64,000 bases of DNA. Origin: Triplophysa rosa. Taxonomy: Eukaryota; Chordata; Actinopteri; Cypriniformes; Nemacheilidae. The number at the start of each line of letters is the position of its first letter. The first letter of the stretch is position 1. Below, one piece after another: positions 14,201 through 25,400 of the stretch. Below the pieces are notes generated by a model. The model did no database searches. It saw only the letters and a program-made list of their open reading frames with translations, and had not been told where the DNA came from. The stretch lies in the NCBI RefSeq assembly GCF_024868665.1, contig NC_079910.1:14074902-14138901 (forward strand), read 5' to 3'. A program made the translations under genes and the position numbers.

Positions 14201-17200
14201 TACACTATATTGTTGCTGACTGTATGATCTGTCTGTTTGATACTGCTTTGAGATTTGTAAAGCTTTTAAAGCATTCCATCGTGCTTGTAACCCTTGCCTC
14301 AAGCGCACTGCTCTGCACCGCCTGAAAAGAAAAAGCTTTCAGTCGGCACTGCTAACTCCAGATTTAATTTTCCCAAGAGATAATGTTTCTGCGAGATTCA
14401 AGAGTCATTATCCTCTGAGCTATGCTATGATACATTACTAGAATTTAACAGTTGATTGCTCGCTGCTTTGTTTTATTGTTTTAAATTTGGGAAGGCGGTG
14501 TGAGGCCTGTATAGTTTCCTGAATAACACAGCATGAGTCAGTTCAGGAGAAGGCTATATTTAGTACTTCTTTCCTTTATTAAAGACATTTACTAGCTAAG
14601 TAATTTACTAAGTAATTTTTCCTTCTATGGTAGTCAGTGGGGTCCAAGATCTGTTTGGTTATAAGCATTCTTCCAAATATCTTTCTCTGTGTTCATCAGA
14701 ACAAAGAAATTTATATACAGATTTGGAACAACTCAAAGTTGAGTAAATGACGACAGCATTTTCATTTTTGGGTGAACTGTTCCTTTAAAGAAAAAGTGTA
14801 ATAGTATCTGATAAGCCTTTGCATAGTATATCCAGCAATCATACGTCTCTATTTCTTGCTATGGCAAAGCAGCTCTAATCCTACCCAGCCACGTTTCTCA
14901 CATACAGGATTCATTAGTATTCTGCTCTTTAGCTCTTTTTCTTTTTCTCAGATATTATGTTAAATATTCTAGAAAGGTCAGGTCATAATGAAGTGAGGTT
15001 CAACTCATAACAAATTTGAATTGCTGTAAATGCACTTGAGAATAGCTTAACCCAGTTGTGCTCATATTTGGAAGCTTGCAAAGTGAAATAGTTTTAAAGG
15101 GATAGTTCATCCAAAAATGAAAATTCAGTCATCATTTACTCACCCTCTTGTCATTTTAAACTTGTATGACTTTCTTCTGCAAAAACAAAAGAAGGTATTT
15201 TGAAGAATGTTGGTAACCGAACAATGGCAGAACCCATTCACTTGCTTTGGTTTTGTGTCCGTACAATAGAAGTGAATGGGTTTCATCGTTTTTTGGTTAA
15301 CAACATTCTTCAAAATATCTTCTTTGTGAACAGGTTTGAAATGACAAGAGGGTGAGTGAAAGATGACAGAATTTTCATTTTTGGGTGAACTATCCCTTTA
15401 AGTGCAGGTCATCAGGTTGTGAAGGTGGAATGTAAGCGTGCTGCCCTGTGTAATGATTCGTTCTTGTTTGTGGGTCAGTTTTGACTATTGCAGGTTTATA
15501 GAGCTAGACTACACACCCATGGAGTCAGGCATTATGGTCTCTATGAGACAGAGCAGAGGATTTCTCACACCAAAGTCCCCGGAACGTCACTGTCGGTCAG
15601 CGTTGCATCATATCTCAATTCTGGCTTCTTTCTTTGTGTTTGCAATCTTCATTTTACTTCAGTCACTTTTTTTGTTGTCTGTGTGGCATTGTTTTGGGAA
15701 TGTTTGTAAGCTCTTCAACCACACTACACTGTCCCTATAAAATTATATTTTATCGGGGTTGAAAGCTTGAAAGTGCGTGTCAAAAGGGTTAGCCTGATGA
15801 TGTCATATCTATGGTGTGTAAAGTGAATATTTATACATCATAATGGCTTTAGCACTGCTGTTTTGGCTTACCTTGCTACCTCATAAAGGGTCTGCTCATG
15901 TTGTGTCACAGTTTGTGCAGTTTTTTTACAGTTTGAAGTGACCTGGGTGTCATTGTCCTGTAAACTTATTTTTTGTATGAATAAATATTGTATAAATTCT
16001 CCATCCCCCTAGAGATAGTTGCATGCTAGTCATTTTAGATGGGCATGTTTTGTATTTCGTGTTATTGTACTTTTGGTCCATTCTTTTTGTTGTGCTTTTG
16101 AGTATGTCTTTGATTTGTACCCCATCCTGCTTTCAGCGGTTTCGAAGACGACACAGTGACATTGCGATTCTCTTATTTTACAGACGCAGCCCAGCACCCG
16201 TCAGTAACCGTGATCCTTATGGAAACGCCTCTGTCAGCAGTAGTAGTAATTCAGGGTCATGCAAGGGCAGCGATGGAAGCCCGACCCATAGGTGAGACAC
16301 GGAGAGCAATGGTTTTCTACTTTGCACATACAGTATACAGTTTGTTTTGTATGACTTCCCACTTCTCTATTTCAGGCGTCACTTAAAATACACCTCCTGC
16401 AATGATAACCATGGTATCCGACCCCCTCCACCTGAGCAATACCTAACCCCTCTACAGCAGAAAGAAGTATGCATCAGACACCTGAGAGCACGACTCAAAG
16501 AAACCGTCGAGAGACTGCAGAACAGGTAAGGCATGCAGCGATTTCAAATGCGTTGCTCATAGTATGAGGCTTTCATGATCTTATGAGTCTGTGATGCAGT
16601 TGGTCTTATCTTGTAATTTTTTGCTTGTTTTCCTCTCATGCAGCTGAATTCATGTAATGTTCCATCTGACTTCTTCTCTTTCTCTCCCACTTCCTTTCCC
16701 CCTCCTTTAGGGACACTGAGATCGATGCGTTGCGTACCCAGCTGTCCCGTATGCAGGAGGACTGGATTGAGGAGGAGTGCCACCGTGTGGAGGCTCAGCT
16801 GGCTTTGAAAGAGGCTCGCAGGGAGATCCAGCAGCTCAAACAAGTCGTCGACGTCGTCCGATCCAGTCTGGGAGACACCGACACGGGTGTGCAGAAGTGC
16901 TTCCAAGACATAAACCTTCAGAACCACAAGCTGGAGAATTTATTGCAGAGCATGGAGCTGGCTCAGATTGGGACCGCCAAAGTGGGTGGAGGAGTGGTGG
17001 GGGCAGGGCTGGAGGTCAGCGAGTGTCTGGCGGAGTCGTCCGAAGGCTCCCCGGTTCACTCGCTAACCCGCAGCTCTACCTACACCAAGGTAAGCGACCA
17101 AGGTGGTCCGGAACGTTGCGGTAACGAAACCGAATGCGACGTTCCATGTTTGTCAGGTGAGGGCACGCAGGACAGCGGGTTTGTGTGCTGCGGAGAGAGT

Positions 17201-18301
17201 GGAAGAGGAGCCAGCAAGGCAGACCTGCTCCTGGAGGCTGCTTTTCTGTCTCAAGAGACAGCCTCGCTGCTCAATGCGTACTCCCGCCTGCCACACTCCT
17301 CCACTTATGAGGGACTGTGCAACAGTGAATCCAGAACAGTGCCACTCCGTTGCGGCGAGATGGGTACTGGGGCCAGCGTCAGTTTAAGTCATCCCTGTCT
17401 ATCCCATCATCACCTATACCTTCACCATCTGAGAGAGCAAGCTATTCAAACCGATTACGACCACGCCCCCAACTCCGCCCCTGCCCATGGACCCTATACA
17501 TCGTTTAATTCTGATCTGGACACTATTGCCGAGCGCACCTTCCGTTCTCAGGCCTGCAGTCCGACCTCTACCTGGATGTCTGATGAGGGAGATGATCTGG
17601 AGTCGGTAGCCACAGAATCAGCAGTTACGACAACGGTTGCCACAGCGTCAATCCTCATGGACAGTGTTTCCATATCTGCTCTAGCGCCGGAGCATACTGT
17701 GCAATCTGACTTTGAATCTGTGGCACTGAATGCAACAGTACACTCTGTCACAGACTCAAAGCCCCGTCCAGATGTGCCAGTTTTAACAACAGATCTGACT
17801 CCACCTAATTCTCTATCCCAAGTAAGCAACTCTGTTCCGCTTGAGCCTACCAGAGACCCTTTGCCAAGTCCCGGCCACTCTCCTTATTCTAAGCAGCCGT
17901 TAGTTGAAAAAGAAGAGGAGACCCTCCCACAAACCACCCAGCCTCGAAGCACACTCTCAGATGCTGGGGTTGCAGGAGATCACGTTATAAACATACATCC
18001 AGAAGACGAAGAAGTGGATGAGAGTGCTGCCGACAATGATTCCAATTTGTCCAGCTGTGGGTTACCAGTAAAGAACTACTGGAGCCGTCATTTCCTAGTG
18101 GATTTGCTCGCGGTGGTTGTGCCAGTGGTGCCCACAGTGGCCTGGTTGTGCCGGGGTACGTACCGTGACGGTCAGCCGATGTATCATATTGGTTCCCTGC
18201 TGCGTGGTTGCTGCACCGTGGCCCTTCATTCTCTACGTCGAGGGGGAGGTCTTCGCCACTACCCTGCAGGAGGAGGGGGTCCAGGGGGTATGAATATATG
18301 A
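11249..18301 (+). CDS. snph: syntaphilin, mitochondrial anchor (4 core coding exons)
   Basis: Core coding exons are 11249-11292, 16184-16291, 16376-16525 and 16711-18301. All junctions are GT/AG in phase 2, giving about 630 residues. Syntaphilin holds axonal mitochondria on microtubules from the outer membrane. The start MSSPSSKRSG leads into a Ser-rich stretch (SSSSNSGSCKGSDGSPT). Then come the hallmark PEQYLTPLQQKEVCIRHL and a coiled coil around residues 85-190 (SRMQEDWIEEECHRVEAQL). Next is RSLTRSSTYTK-like sequence and a low-complexity acidic/Ser region. A conserved C-terminal block YWSRHFLVDLLAVVVPVVP carries the membrane segment at about 560-582. The family is usually near 500 aa; the extra length lies in the divergent middle. 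AAG|GTAAGC at about 17,090 looks like a donor, but the frame reads through it in agreement with the family. Syntabulin is the alternative paralogue; the C-terminus and the synteny favour syntaphilin. Confidence 0.93.
11633..12821. mobile_element. hAT-type element in snph intron, with a nested MITE
   Basis: Termini CAGGGGATTTTTGAAAC and (inverted) CAGGGGTTTTCAAAC are flanked by CTCTAGAA (11625-11632) and TTCTAGAA (12822-12829). That is an 8-bp target duplication with one mismatch. A second MITE (12,181-12,730) sits inside. No transposase is left. Confidence 0.82.
12181..12730. mobile_element. TTAA-target MITE (AGGGGTCATATGG termini) nested in the hAT element
   Basis: The left end AGGGGTCATATGG follows TTAA (12177-12180). 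The right end, inverted, reads AGGGGTGATATGAC and is followed by TCAA. A related copy begins at 13,794. Confidence 0.72.
13123..13197 (+). other. snph: candidate 75-nt cassette exon of snph
   Basis: A strong pyrimidine tract and acceptor (CTCTTTCCTCAG|ATTC) is followed 75 nt later by a donor (CCCGC|GTGAGA). The length is a multiple of three. The entry phase fits exon 11249-11292 (ends AA|) and the exit phase fits exon 16184-16291, with no stop codon. It would insert 25 residues (KFNLLRALQPKQRFQQMLSS...) between the N-terminal Ser-rich segment and the SPAPVSNRD segment. It also contains an ATG that could serve as an alternative start. Confidence 0.5.
13794..14178. mobile_element. composite MITE bounded by TTAA, halves from two families
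   Basis: The left portion (13,794 to about 14,108) matches the element at 12,181, starting AGGGGTAATATGGCGCG after TTAA (13790-13793). The right portion (about 14,109-14,178) matches the 3' end of the AGGGATAGTTCA family. It ends ...CTATTCCT followed by TTAA (14179-14182). Confidence 0.6.
14628..14784. repeat. 3' fragment of the AGGGATAGTTCA MITE
   Basis: The body ('...AAATATCTTTCTCTGTGTTCATCAGAA...') and the right end GGTGAACTGTTCCT before TTAA match the intact copy at 15,098-15,397. The left half is absent. Confidence 0.7.
15098..15397. mobile_element. intact TTAA-target MITE (AGGGATAGTTCA termini)
   Basis: A 300-bp element with long inverted ends (AGGGATAGTTCATCCAAAAA against an inverted right end reading AGGGATAGTTCACCCAAAAA). 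It is flanked on both sides by TTAA (15094-15097 and 15398-15401). It belongs to a very abundant cyprinid family, probably Kolobok-related given the TTAA target. Fragments of it occur elsewhere in the window. Confidence 0.88.
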
Positions 18302-21300
18302 GACAAACTTTACACTTTTGGGAAGCCACTGAAGGCACTGTTACTCTGTGAGATGTGCACGTGGAAGGCGGTAGAAAGAATTAAGGCAGACCCAATGAAA
18401 GGGCAGTTTCTGGACACAGGACCTCGGTGCTGTCATAAGTGCAGTTTCTTGGCGCTGTGTTGATCTATACACTTCTCCAGAGCCTAATGAATGGAACGGG
18501 GAAGGGGACTCGGTAGCATTTATTTACAACTACAAAATGCTCTTCTTTGAGACTTTCTCTAAAATTACTACCCAGAGGCTATGTATTTGGAATGATGGAC
18601 TGAGACACAATGAAAGATACCTTCTAAAATGATTGTATTACCCTTGTTACAAGTGAACGGCCACAATGTAATAGGAGGGTTCTGTCTTTTGAATTTCCCT
18701 CACTGGGGAGGGTGTGTCTACCGTATGTAATACATCTGAGTGAGTGTTTGTGTTGTGTCCATGTACAGTGCAGCCAAAGTACCCAGATAACTAATAGCCA
18801 TCATTGTCGTAGCTGTCAGTGAATTGGTAGCTCTCCCATTCCTTACGCCTGTGTGACACTGAGCAGTCGTTCTTCTCCTTGAGGAGACAGACATGCCCCT
18901 GCTGAGCTATTTCTATGCTTTGCATATACCACTAGTGTCCTAGATAAACATAGTCCATCTGGAATTTTTGTGAGAAAATGTACTTTAGGCTGAAATCAGT
19001 CGTGGGAAATTGCAAGATGGTAAACCTGATTTCGTAGAGTTCCAAATGTTCTTGGGTCAGGATCCTTGTTGGTCATGGAACAAATTTTTCTGGTTGGGTT
19101 GTAGACCATCTCTATTATTTAAGAGGTAGATATTGGGTTATTTCTCTGACAGCAGTATCGTTCCAGGACGAACAACATATGTTTACCCAGGAATGTTCCT
19201 CACGCGGCAAAATCAGGTCTTGCGAAGATGAATAATTTAGAAATGTTCTGTACAGCTAAATCATATATTTATGAAAGTGGATAAAGCATATTAAGTAATA
19301 ATATTATTAGTAAGAATGATACAGCGTTTAGACAATGATCAGAGTTAAAAGACTGTAACAGGCGGAGATGTTTTGTCACCAGAAATGAGTTACATGTTGT
19401 TTCCCTTGTTGATGTGCTGTAAATGTCTGATTTCACTGTGGATCGTTTATCAGGATTTTCTAGCCATCTAGAAATACAGTCGTAGCCAGTGTTTGGTAGA
19501 ACAAAAACTCAATTTAGGAAGTAAAAATGTTTTGGTTGTATAATGAGGCATTTAAGTATAGTTTTGCATTACAGCAGTGGATCTCAAACTTTTTGACTTT
19601 AAGGTCCTCCCACAATATTTGAATGTTCTAGAGCTTTGCATTACTTTTGTTATAAAAAATAACTAAACACTAAGAAATATCTTGATAGTTGTTTTAGCTT
19701 CATTTAAATATTTTCCAGTCATCCTGAGGCCCCCTGGTTAAGAAACACTGCATTACAACCTGTGCTCGCTTTTTTATGCTAATGATTTAAGTACTAATAG
19801 TGTTGGGTTGAATTGAATTAGAACCACAATAACATTTATTTTATATGAAATGGCATGAATCACAAAGGCTTAATATTGAAACGCAATTCCAGCTTCCTGC
19901 ATTTGGCTACAACTGTATGTTCCTGATGATGTTTATACAAGTCAACATTAAGGAGACGGGTGGCATTTATTGACATGTCAATTGCACTATAAATCACTTT
20001 ATAAGCATTTACTTGAAGTATACTTGAGTGTGTATTTCTGTGTATCCAAAGGCAAACGTATACATGTGATTGTGATTGTGGTTCAGGGTTATAGATTTCA
20101 CAGACATCATTTTAAAGAATCAACACTGAGTTACAAATACACGTTAGATCATTGACAGTCCGGTTGGCAGGAACATTGTGCAATCCGATTAACCTTGATT
20201 GTTTTATGAGGACACATCCAGTTGGTTTTCTGTGTTGTCTTATTTTCATTCCCTTTAAATCGTGAATAGCCACTGCCTTTCACTCTACCTCCTCCCTCTA
20301 TCATTGTGAAGTCTATGTAGTGATGAAGTCTTTTATTGATGTCTTCAAAAATATTTTCTTGTCCTAATAATTTGCTGCTTTCTGTAGTATAAACAGAATG
20401 TGTTCGGCATGTCAGTAGGGTTTTCCGGTGTGTTTTCTTTCAACGGCTTGACAATCTTTATTTGCGCTTTATGTGGTGCCAAGTGTTTAAGTCTCTGCCC
20501 TAACTCAGCACTTTTTAAAATAACTTTACAATAAATGGAAAAATAAAGATGTATATGTTCCTAACGGCTATTTTTAAATTGACCTGTGTTTGTTGAAACT
20601 GAATCTGTGGCTTGCAAATAGTTTGTTCTGTCTTCTGGCCCATCAGAATGTCTTTACGGTTAAAAAGAGATTGTAATTGTAGTTCTTGAATCCTCCAAGT
20701 GACTCTGCTAGAGAGTTTTACCAAAAAGTGTATACATGTTGAAGAGACACATAAGGCCTTGATAGGATTTTCTTGAATTTCTTGAAGCCATATTACATGT
20801 GTTGGCCCTATATGCTGGTAAATATGAGTAATAATATTTCTACGTAATGTTATATAGTTATTTTAGTAATTTACTTTTAATCAGCACTCGGTACTCATCT
20901 TTTGGCAGAGAGGGGACCTGTGTGTGTGTGTACGCGTGTGTCTATTAAAAATATGAAATGTATAACTGGATTAATGTTGACGCATAATTTTGTTTAAAGT
21001 AAGACCACTTCAGTTCAGTTGTCAGTTATTAGGATTGTATGACAGTGTGCCTATAAGAGCCGATTTCACGGGGTGAATTATTTAAGTAATGTTTTCTTAG
21101 GTTGTAGTTTAAACATTTAAATTTTTTCAATTGGAACTTCAGTTTCTTTGTATTGTCTGTCAGTATCAGCACTCTAGGTAAAAGCAAGTGTGTAAATGTA
21201 TCAGTGTCTATTTTTTGTGTAGAATAATATTTTAATGGTAGTAATAATGTGTACAGACATCAATGCAGCACCTCTCCTGACCCTCATCGCTCTGTAAAAT

Positions 21301-21330
21301 GACCTATATTAAACAGCATGGTGAACAAAT
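18302..21330 (+). other. snph: probable long 3' UTR of snph
   Basis: There is no coding signal after the TGA at 18,299-18,301. Candidate poly(A) signals on the + strand are AATAAA near 20,530 and ATTAAA near 21,308. Mammalian SNPH also has a 3' UTR of several kilobases. A small hAT MITE (19,575-19,750) lies inside. Confidence 0.45.
19575..19750. mobile_element. small hAT MITE in snph 3' region
   Basis: Termini CAGTGGATCTCAAACT and (inverted) CAGTGTTTCTTAACC. Flanks CATTACAG and CATTACAA form an 8-bp target duplication with one mismatch. Confidence 0.78.
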
Positions 21331-22472
21331 TACCCTTTCGAGTGTTTCCATTCTTTGTACAAAGCCTATATCATTTTTTATCATCTGATAAGTATAAAGC
21401 ATTTCGAAAGCTCCTTCAGTAAGTGTTATATAGGGGTATGAATAGTATGGAGTATTTATACTTATGGATGCTGAAAGTTAAATTGGACTTTTTCTTCATT
21501 TTTGAATCAAAACTCCGGAGAGAAACATGTTACCTGAAATTGGAAAATGTAGTAACAGCAGAATCTATAGATGCTAACAATCATGATTAAACTTGATGAC
21601 GTTTTACTGTAGCTCAAGACAGAAATATTTTTAAATGATATTCACATGATAATCATTTTTTTTCATATTTTTCATTAAGACCCTTAGAGTAAAACGTAAG
21701 AGTTTCCTCTTAGAAATGTAGATTATTTAATTTCATTGTTTCCCAACATTTCCCAAATCAGCAATGAAGAACAATTTCTCAAACAACAGAAACATTTGTT
21801 TTGCTAAGAATTTTAAGAACACAGAATATAAAGAATATACAGTAGATACTTAAAGCATTCAGCATAACGTTTAGTGTCATTTTAAACCTACAAATAAGAT
21901 CACAATATCTCATTTTTATCACCAGGATGATTATTTATTTTGTAATAATTTCAGTCTTGAGGTTACATTCGTATATAAATTTTAGAGAAACTAACATTTA
22001 CATGATAATAACAGAGAGAATTCTGAAAGATTAAACGTCTAAAAAAAACGAATGTTCAAAATCAATAAGAAGTGACTTGTATTAAAAATTCTGGCCCAGT
22101 ATTCATTCTGGCAGAGTACAGCTGTCTTGGCATATCGATGCTTTGACTGAATTTTGTGCATAGTGGGAGGACTTAAAATGATTGGAGTCTACGCCAACGC
22201 TTTTCAAAAACGGAAGCTCTCGCTGGGTTCTTAACCCCTTTCCCCCCCAGTCAAAGTTAACCAAACGGATAAAGATACTCAACAACAATGGATTATTACT
22301 ACAGTGTATAACATGTAACATGGCAACAATGACATGGAGGACAGAAACAAGAACTAGAAGGCAAAACAATAACATCCAACAACTGAAATAGAAAAAAGGC
22401 CAATTTGACATGTTATAAATGAACAGAGATTGTAGGCATTGTGAAAGGGTATGTGTGGTCATTCTCCTGTGT

Positions 22473-25400
22473 TCAGACCTCAGGCACAGAGTGATCCATT
22501 GATGACTTCAGCAGGCCGCTTGACATCCTGAAATGCAAAGGTATTTGTGTTTAAAGGTCTAATTTATTTAGCATCATCAGCAGAATCTGAAAAACTAGAA
22601 GATTGTTTATTACAGCTCTATTACAATCAGGATACAAGATCTATTTTGAAGAAGAAAGAAGCTGGATCTCACTTCTTGATCATGTACTCATAGATGAATT
22701 TAGGCATGAGGGTGATGGTCATGGCAGTGGGAGAGGTGGTCAGGATATCCTTAATCTGAGTGTCCTGCAGACCAAAATAACAAAACATGATGAATAAATT
22801 TACATCTCAGTCTATATGCTCTTTACATTTCTCATACCAAACTCACTGCAGTAGTTCTCACCTTGAGTCCAATGACATTCTGGCCATTGATCTCACAGAT
22901 GTAGTGATCGGTGAGCAGACCGTTGCGAGCAGCAGAACCGTCCTTCACTAGAGATGTGATGCGTCCAGATTTGAAGATGAAGCCCACGTGGCCGGAGCTG
23001 TCTTTGTGCATGGTGACTGCGCGTTGGAATGGTCTGAAACCGAGAAACAATCAGTTCACACAATGCATTTCCTAAAACCAGGTCAGGTGGAATGATGTTC
23101 TGTGTGGATGTTCAATTCCTACAATTCTCCAAAAGAAATCATTGACTACAGTTAAAAAACTGCTTTATGTCCAGCATCTGTTACAACTTTTGCCTTCCGT
23201 ACATGAAACAACTTAATTCATGTAAGAAAGCAAATAACCACTAGGTGGAAGCAAACCGCTGGAGAAAAAGAATTATAAACATATAGTTTGTGTGATTCTC
23301 AACCTGTATATTTAAACCACTTCATTCAGAATTGTCATCGGACACAAATTGTTGCTATTCTTCCACAACCAACTGGACGAATGTAATATTCTTATTTATT
23401 CTTACCTTTACTAAACAACTAAGTGGGCAAACAAAAATCTTTGTGCAAATATCAAAGACGTTTGAAAGGGCCGTTTTCTTTTTAGTGTTGACATATTTTC
23501 CATTGAAATAAGACAAAGTAGGGCATATTGAGGGTTGTGTGACCATTGTTTATAATAACCAGTCATCTACTATTTGTTACTCAACAAATAAAGTGCTAGA
23601 GGCCAGTGGTGTTACAGGGAGGTAACATTTTCCTTTTAAAGAGCAATATATTGGGACTAAAATGTGGATGTGAATATGCCTATGACAGCTTTTTGTTCAC
23701 TAACATACAGATGTCAACCCTAAATCTACGTACATAAAGCCACAAGTCATATCGTGATTTCATAGGGATTTGATACACTCCTGAACAAAATCTTAAGACC
23801 GGGGGAAACATTACAAGTATTCGCATTTCTCGCTGGTGGATCGTAACCAGGTTATAAGTACTGCTTCAAAATGCCAAAACAAGAAACAGGAGCAAGAGAC
23901 AAAAAACAGAGTAGGCAATTTATTGAAAACTTCATTTAAACTCAAACAGGCTGTTCATCAGCTGATCAAAAGTTTAAGACCATAGCCCAAAAAAAACCCA
24001 CAACAGAACTAAAAGTGTCAAAAATGGACTCAGTATGAGTAGCCTCACCGTTCTTGTTGATCACTTCAAACACTCGTTTCAGCATGCTTGATGTGTCTGT
24101 TTCCAGGAGGCTCCATGTGGTGAAGATGGCTTCACGAATGGCATCCACGTTCTGGAACTGACGTCCGTTTTTGTAAACATCCCTTGTCATCCATCCCCAA
24201 ACGTTCTCAATGGAATTTAGATCAGGGGAACATGCAGGATGGTCCAAAAGAGTGACGTTATTCTCCTGGAAGAAGTCCTTTGTCAGGCGGGTGTTGTGAA
24301 CTGCAGCGTTGTCCTGTTGAAAGACCCGGTCATTACCGCACAGACGAGGGCCCTCAGTCAAGAGGAACGCCCGCTGCAACATGTCCACATAGCCAGCAAC
24401 CGTTTGACGGCCCTGCACAATCTGAAGCTCCATTTTCCCATTGAAGGAAAAAGCACCCCAGATCATGATGGTGCCACTTAGAAAACATCTCCAGTGGGAT
24501 CTCCTTGTCATGCCAGTAATGTTGGAAACCATCAGGACCGTCCAGGTAAAACTTTTTCTTATCAGAGACTTTTTCCACCTGTCTCATGTTTGGTGCTCCC
24601 TTGCAAATTCCAAACGGGCAAGTTTGTGGCTTGGAAGGAGATGTGGCTTTTGAAGATGTTTTTTGTTCTTGAAGCCCTTCTCTCGCAGATGCCGTCTTAT
24701 GGTTATTGGGCTGCAGTCAGCATCAGTAAGGGCCTTCATTTGGGTTGAGGATCGCCCTGTGTCTTCACGGACAGCCCATCGGATCCTCCGGCTCAGTGCA
24801 GGTGAAATTCTACCACTTGTCCCATAACTCTCAGGATCTTTTAAGAAATTTGCAATGACTGTCTTACTGCGTCCGACCTCGGCAGTGATGGCACGTTGCG
24901 AGAGCCCTTGCTTGTGCAGCTCAACGATCCTGCCACGTTCAAAGACAGAAAGCCTTTTTGCCTTTGCCATAAGGAGATCATTACAACAATGACATGAAAG
25001 CCATATTTTTGTGCAGATTTTAACTTTTTAAGGCTTTGGTCTTAAACTTTTGATCAGCTGATGAACAGCCTGTTTGAGTTTAAATGAAGTTTTCAATAAA
25101 CTGCCTACTCTCGGTTTTTGTGTCTCTTGCTCCTGTTTCTTGTTTTGGCATTTTGAAGCAGTACTTATAACCCGGTTACGATCCACCAGCGAGAAATGCG
25201 AATACTTGTAATGTTTCCCCCGGTCTTAAGATTTCTTTCAGGAGTGTATATCTCACAGACTGACCTGTCGCGGACGATGAGCTCGATGCGCTGTTCTCCT
25301 GCAGCTTTCAGAGCTTTGTGGGCCTTGTCGGAGCTCCAGCCGGCACAGTTCTGCCCATTAATCTGTAGAACCTGATCTCCAAACCTCAGACCAGCCAGCG

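Noticed and set aside
17085..17100. Splice donor AAG|GTAAGC inside the last snph exon
   Set aside because: The reading frame continues through it (STYTKVSDQ) in agreement with the family sequence, and no suitable acceptor is needed downstream.
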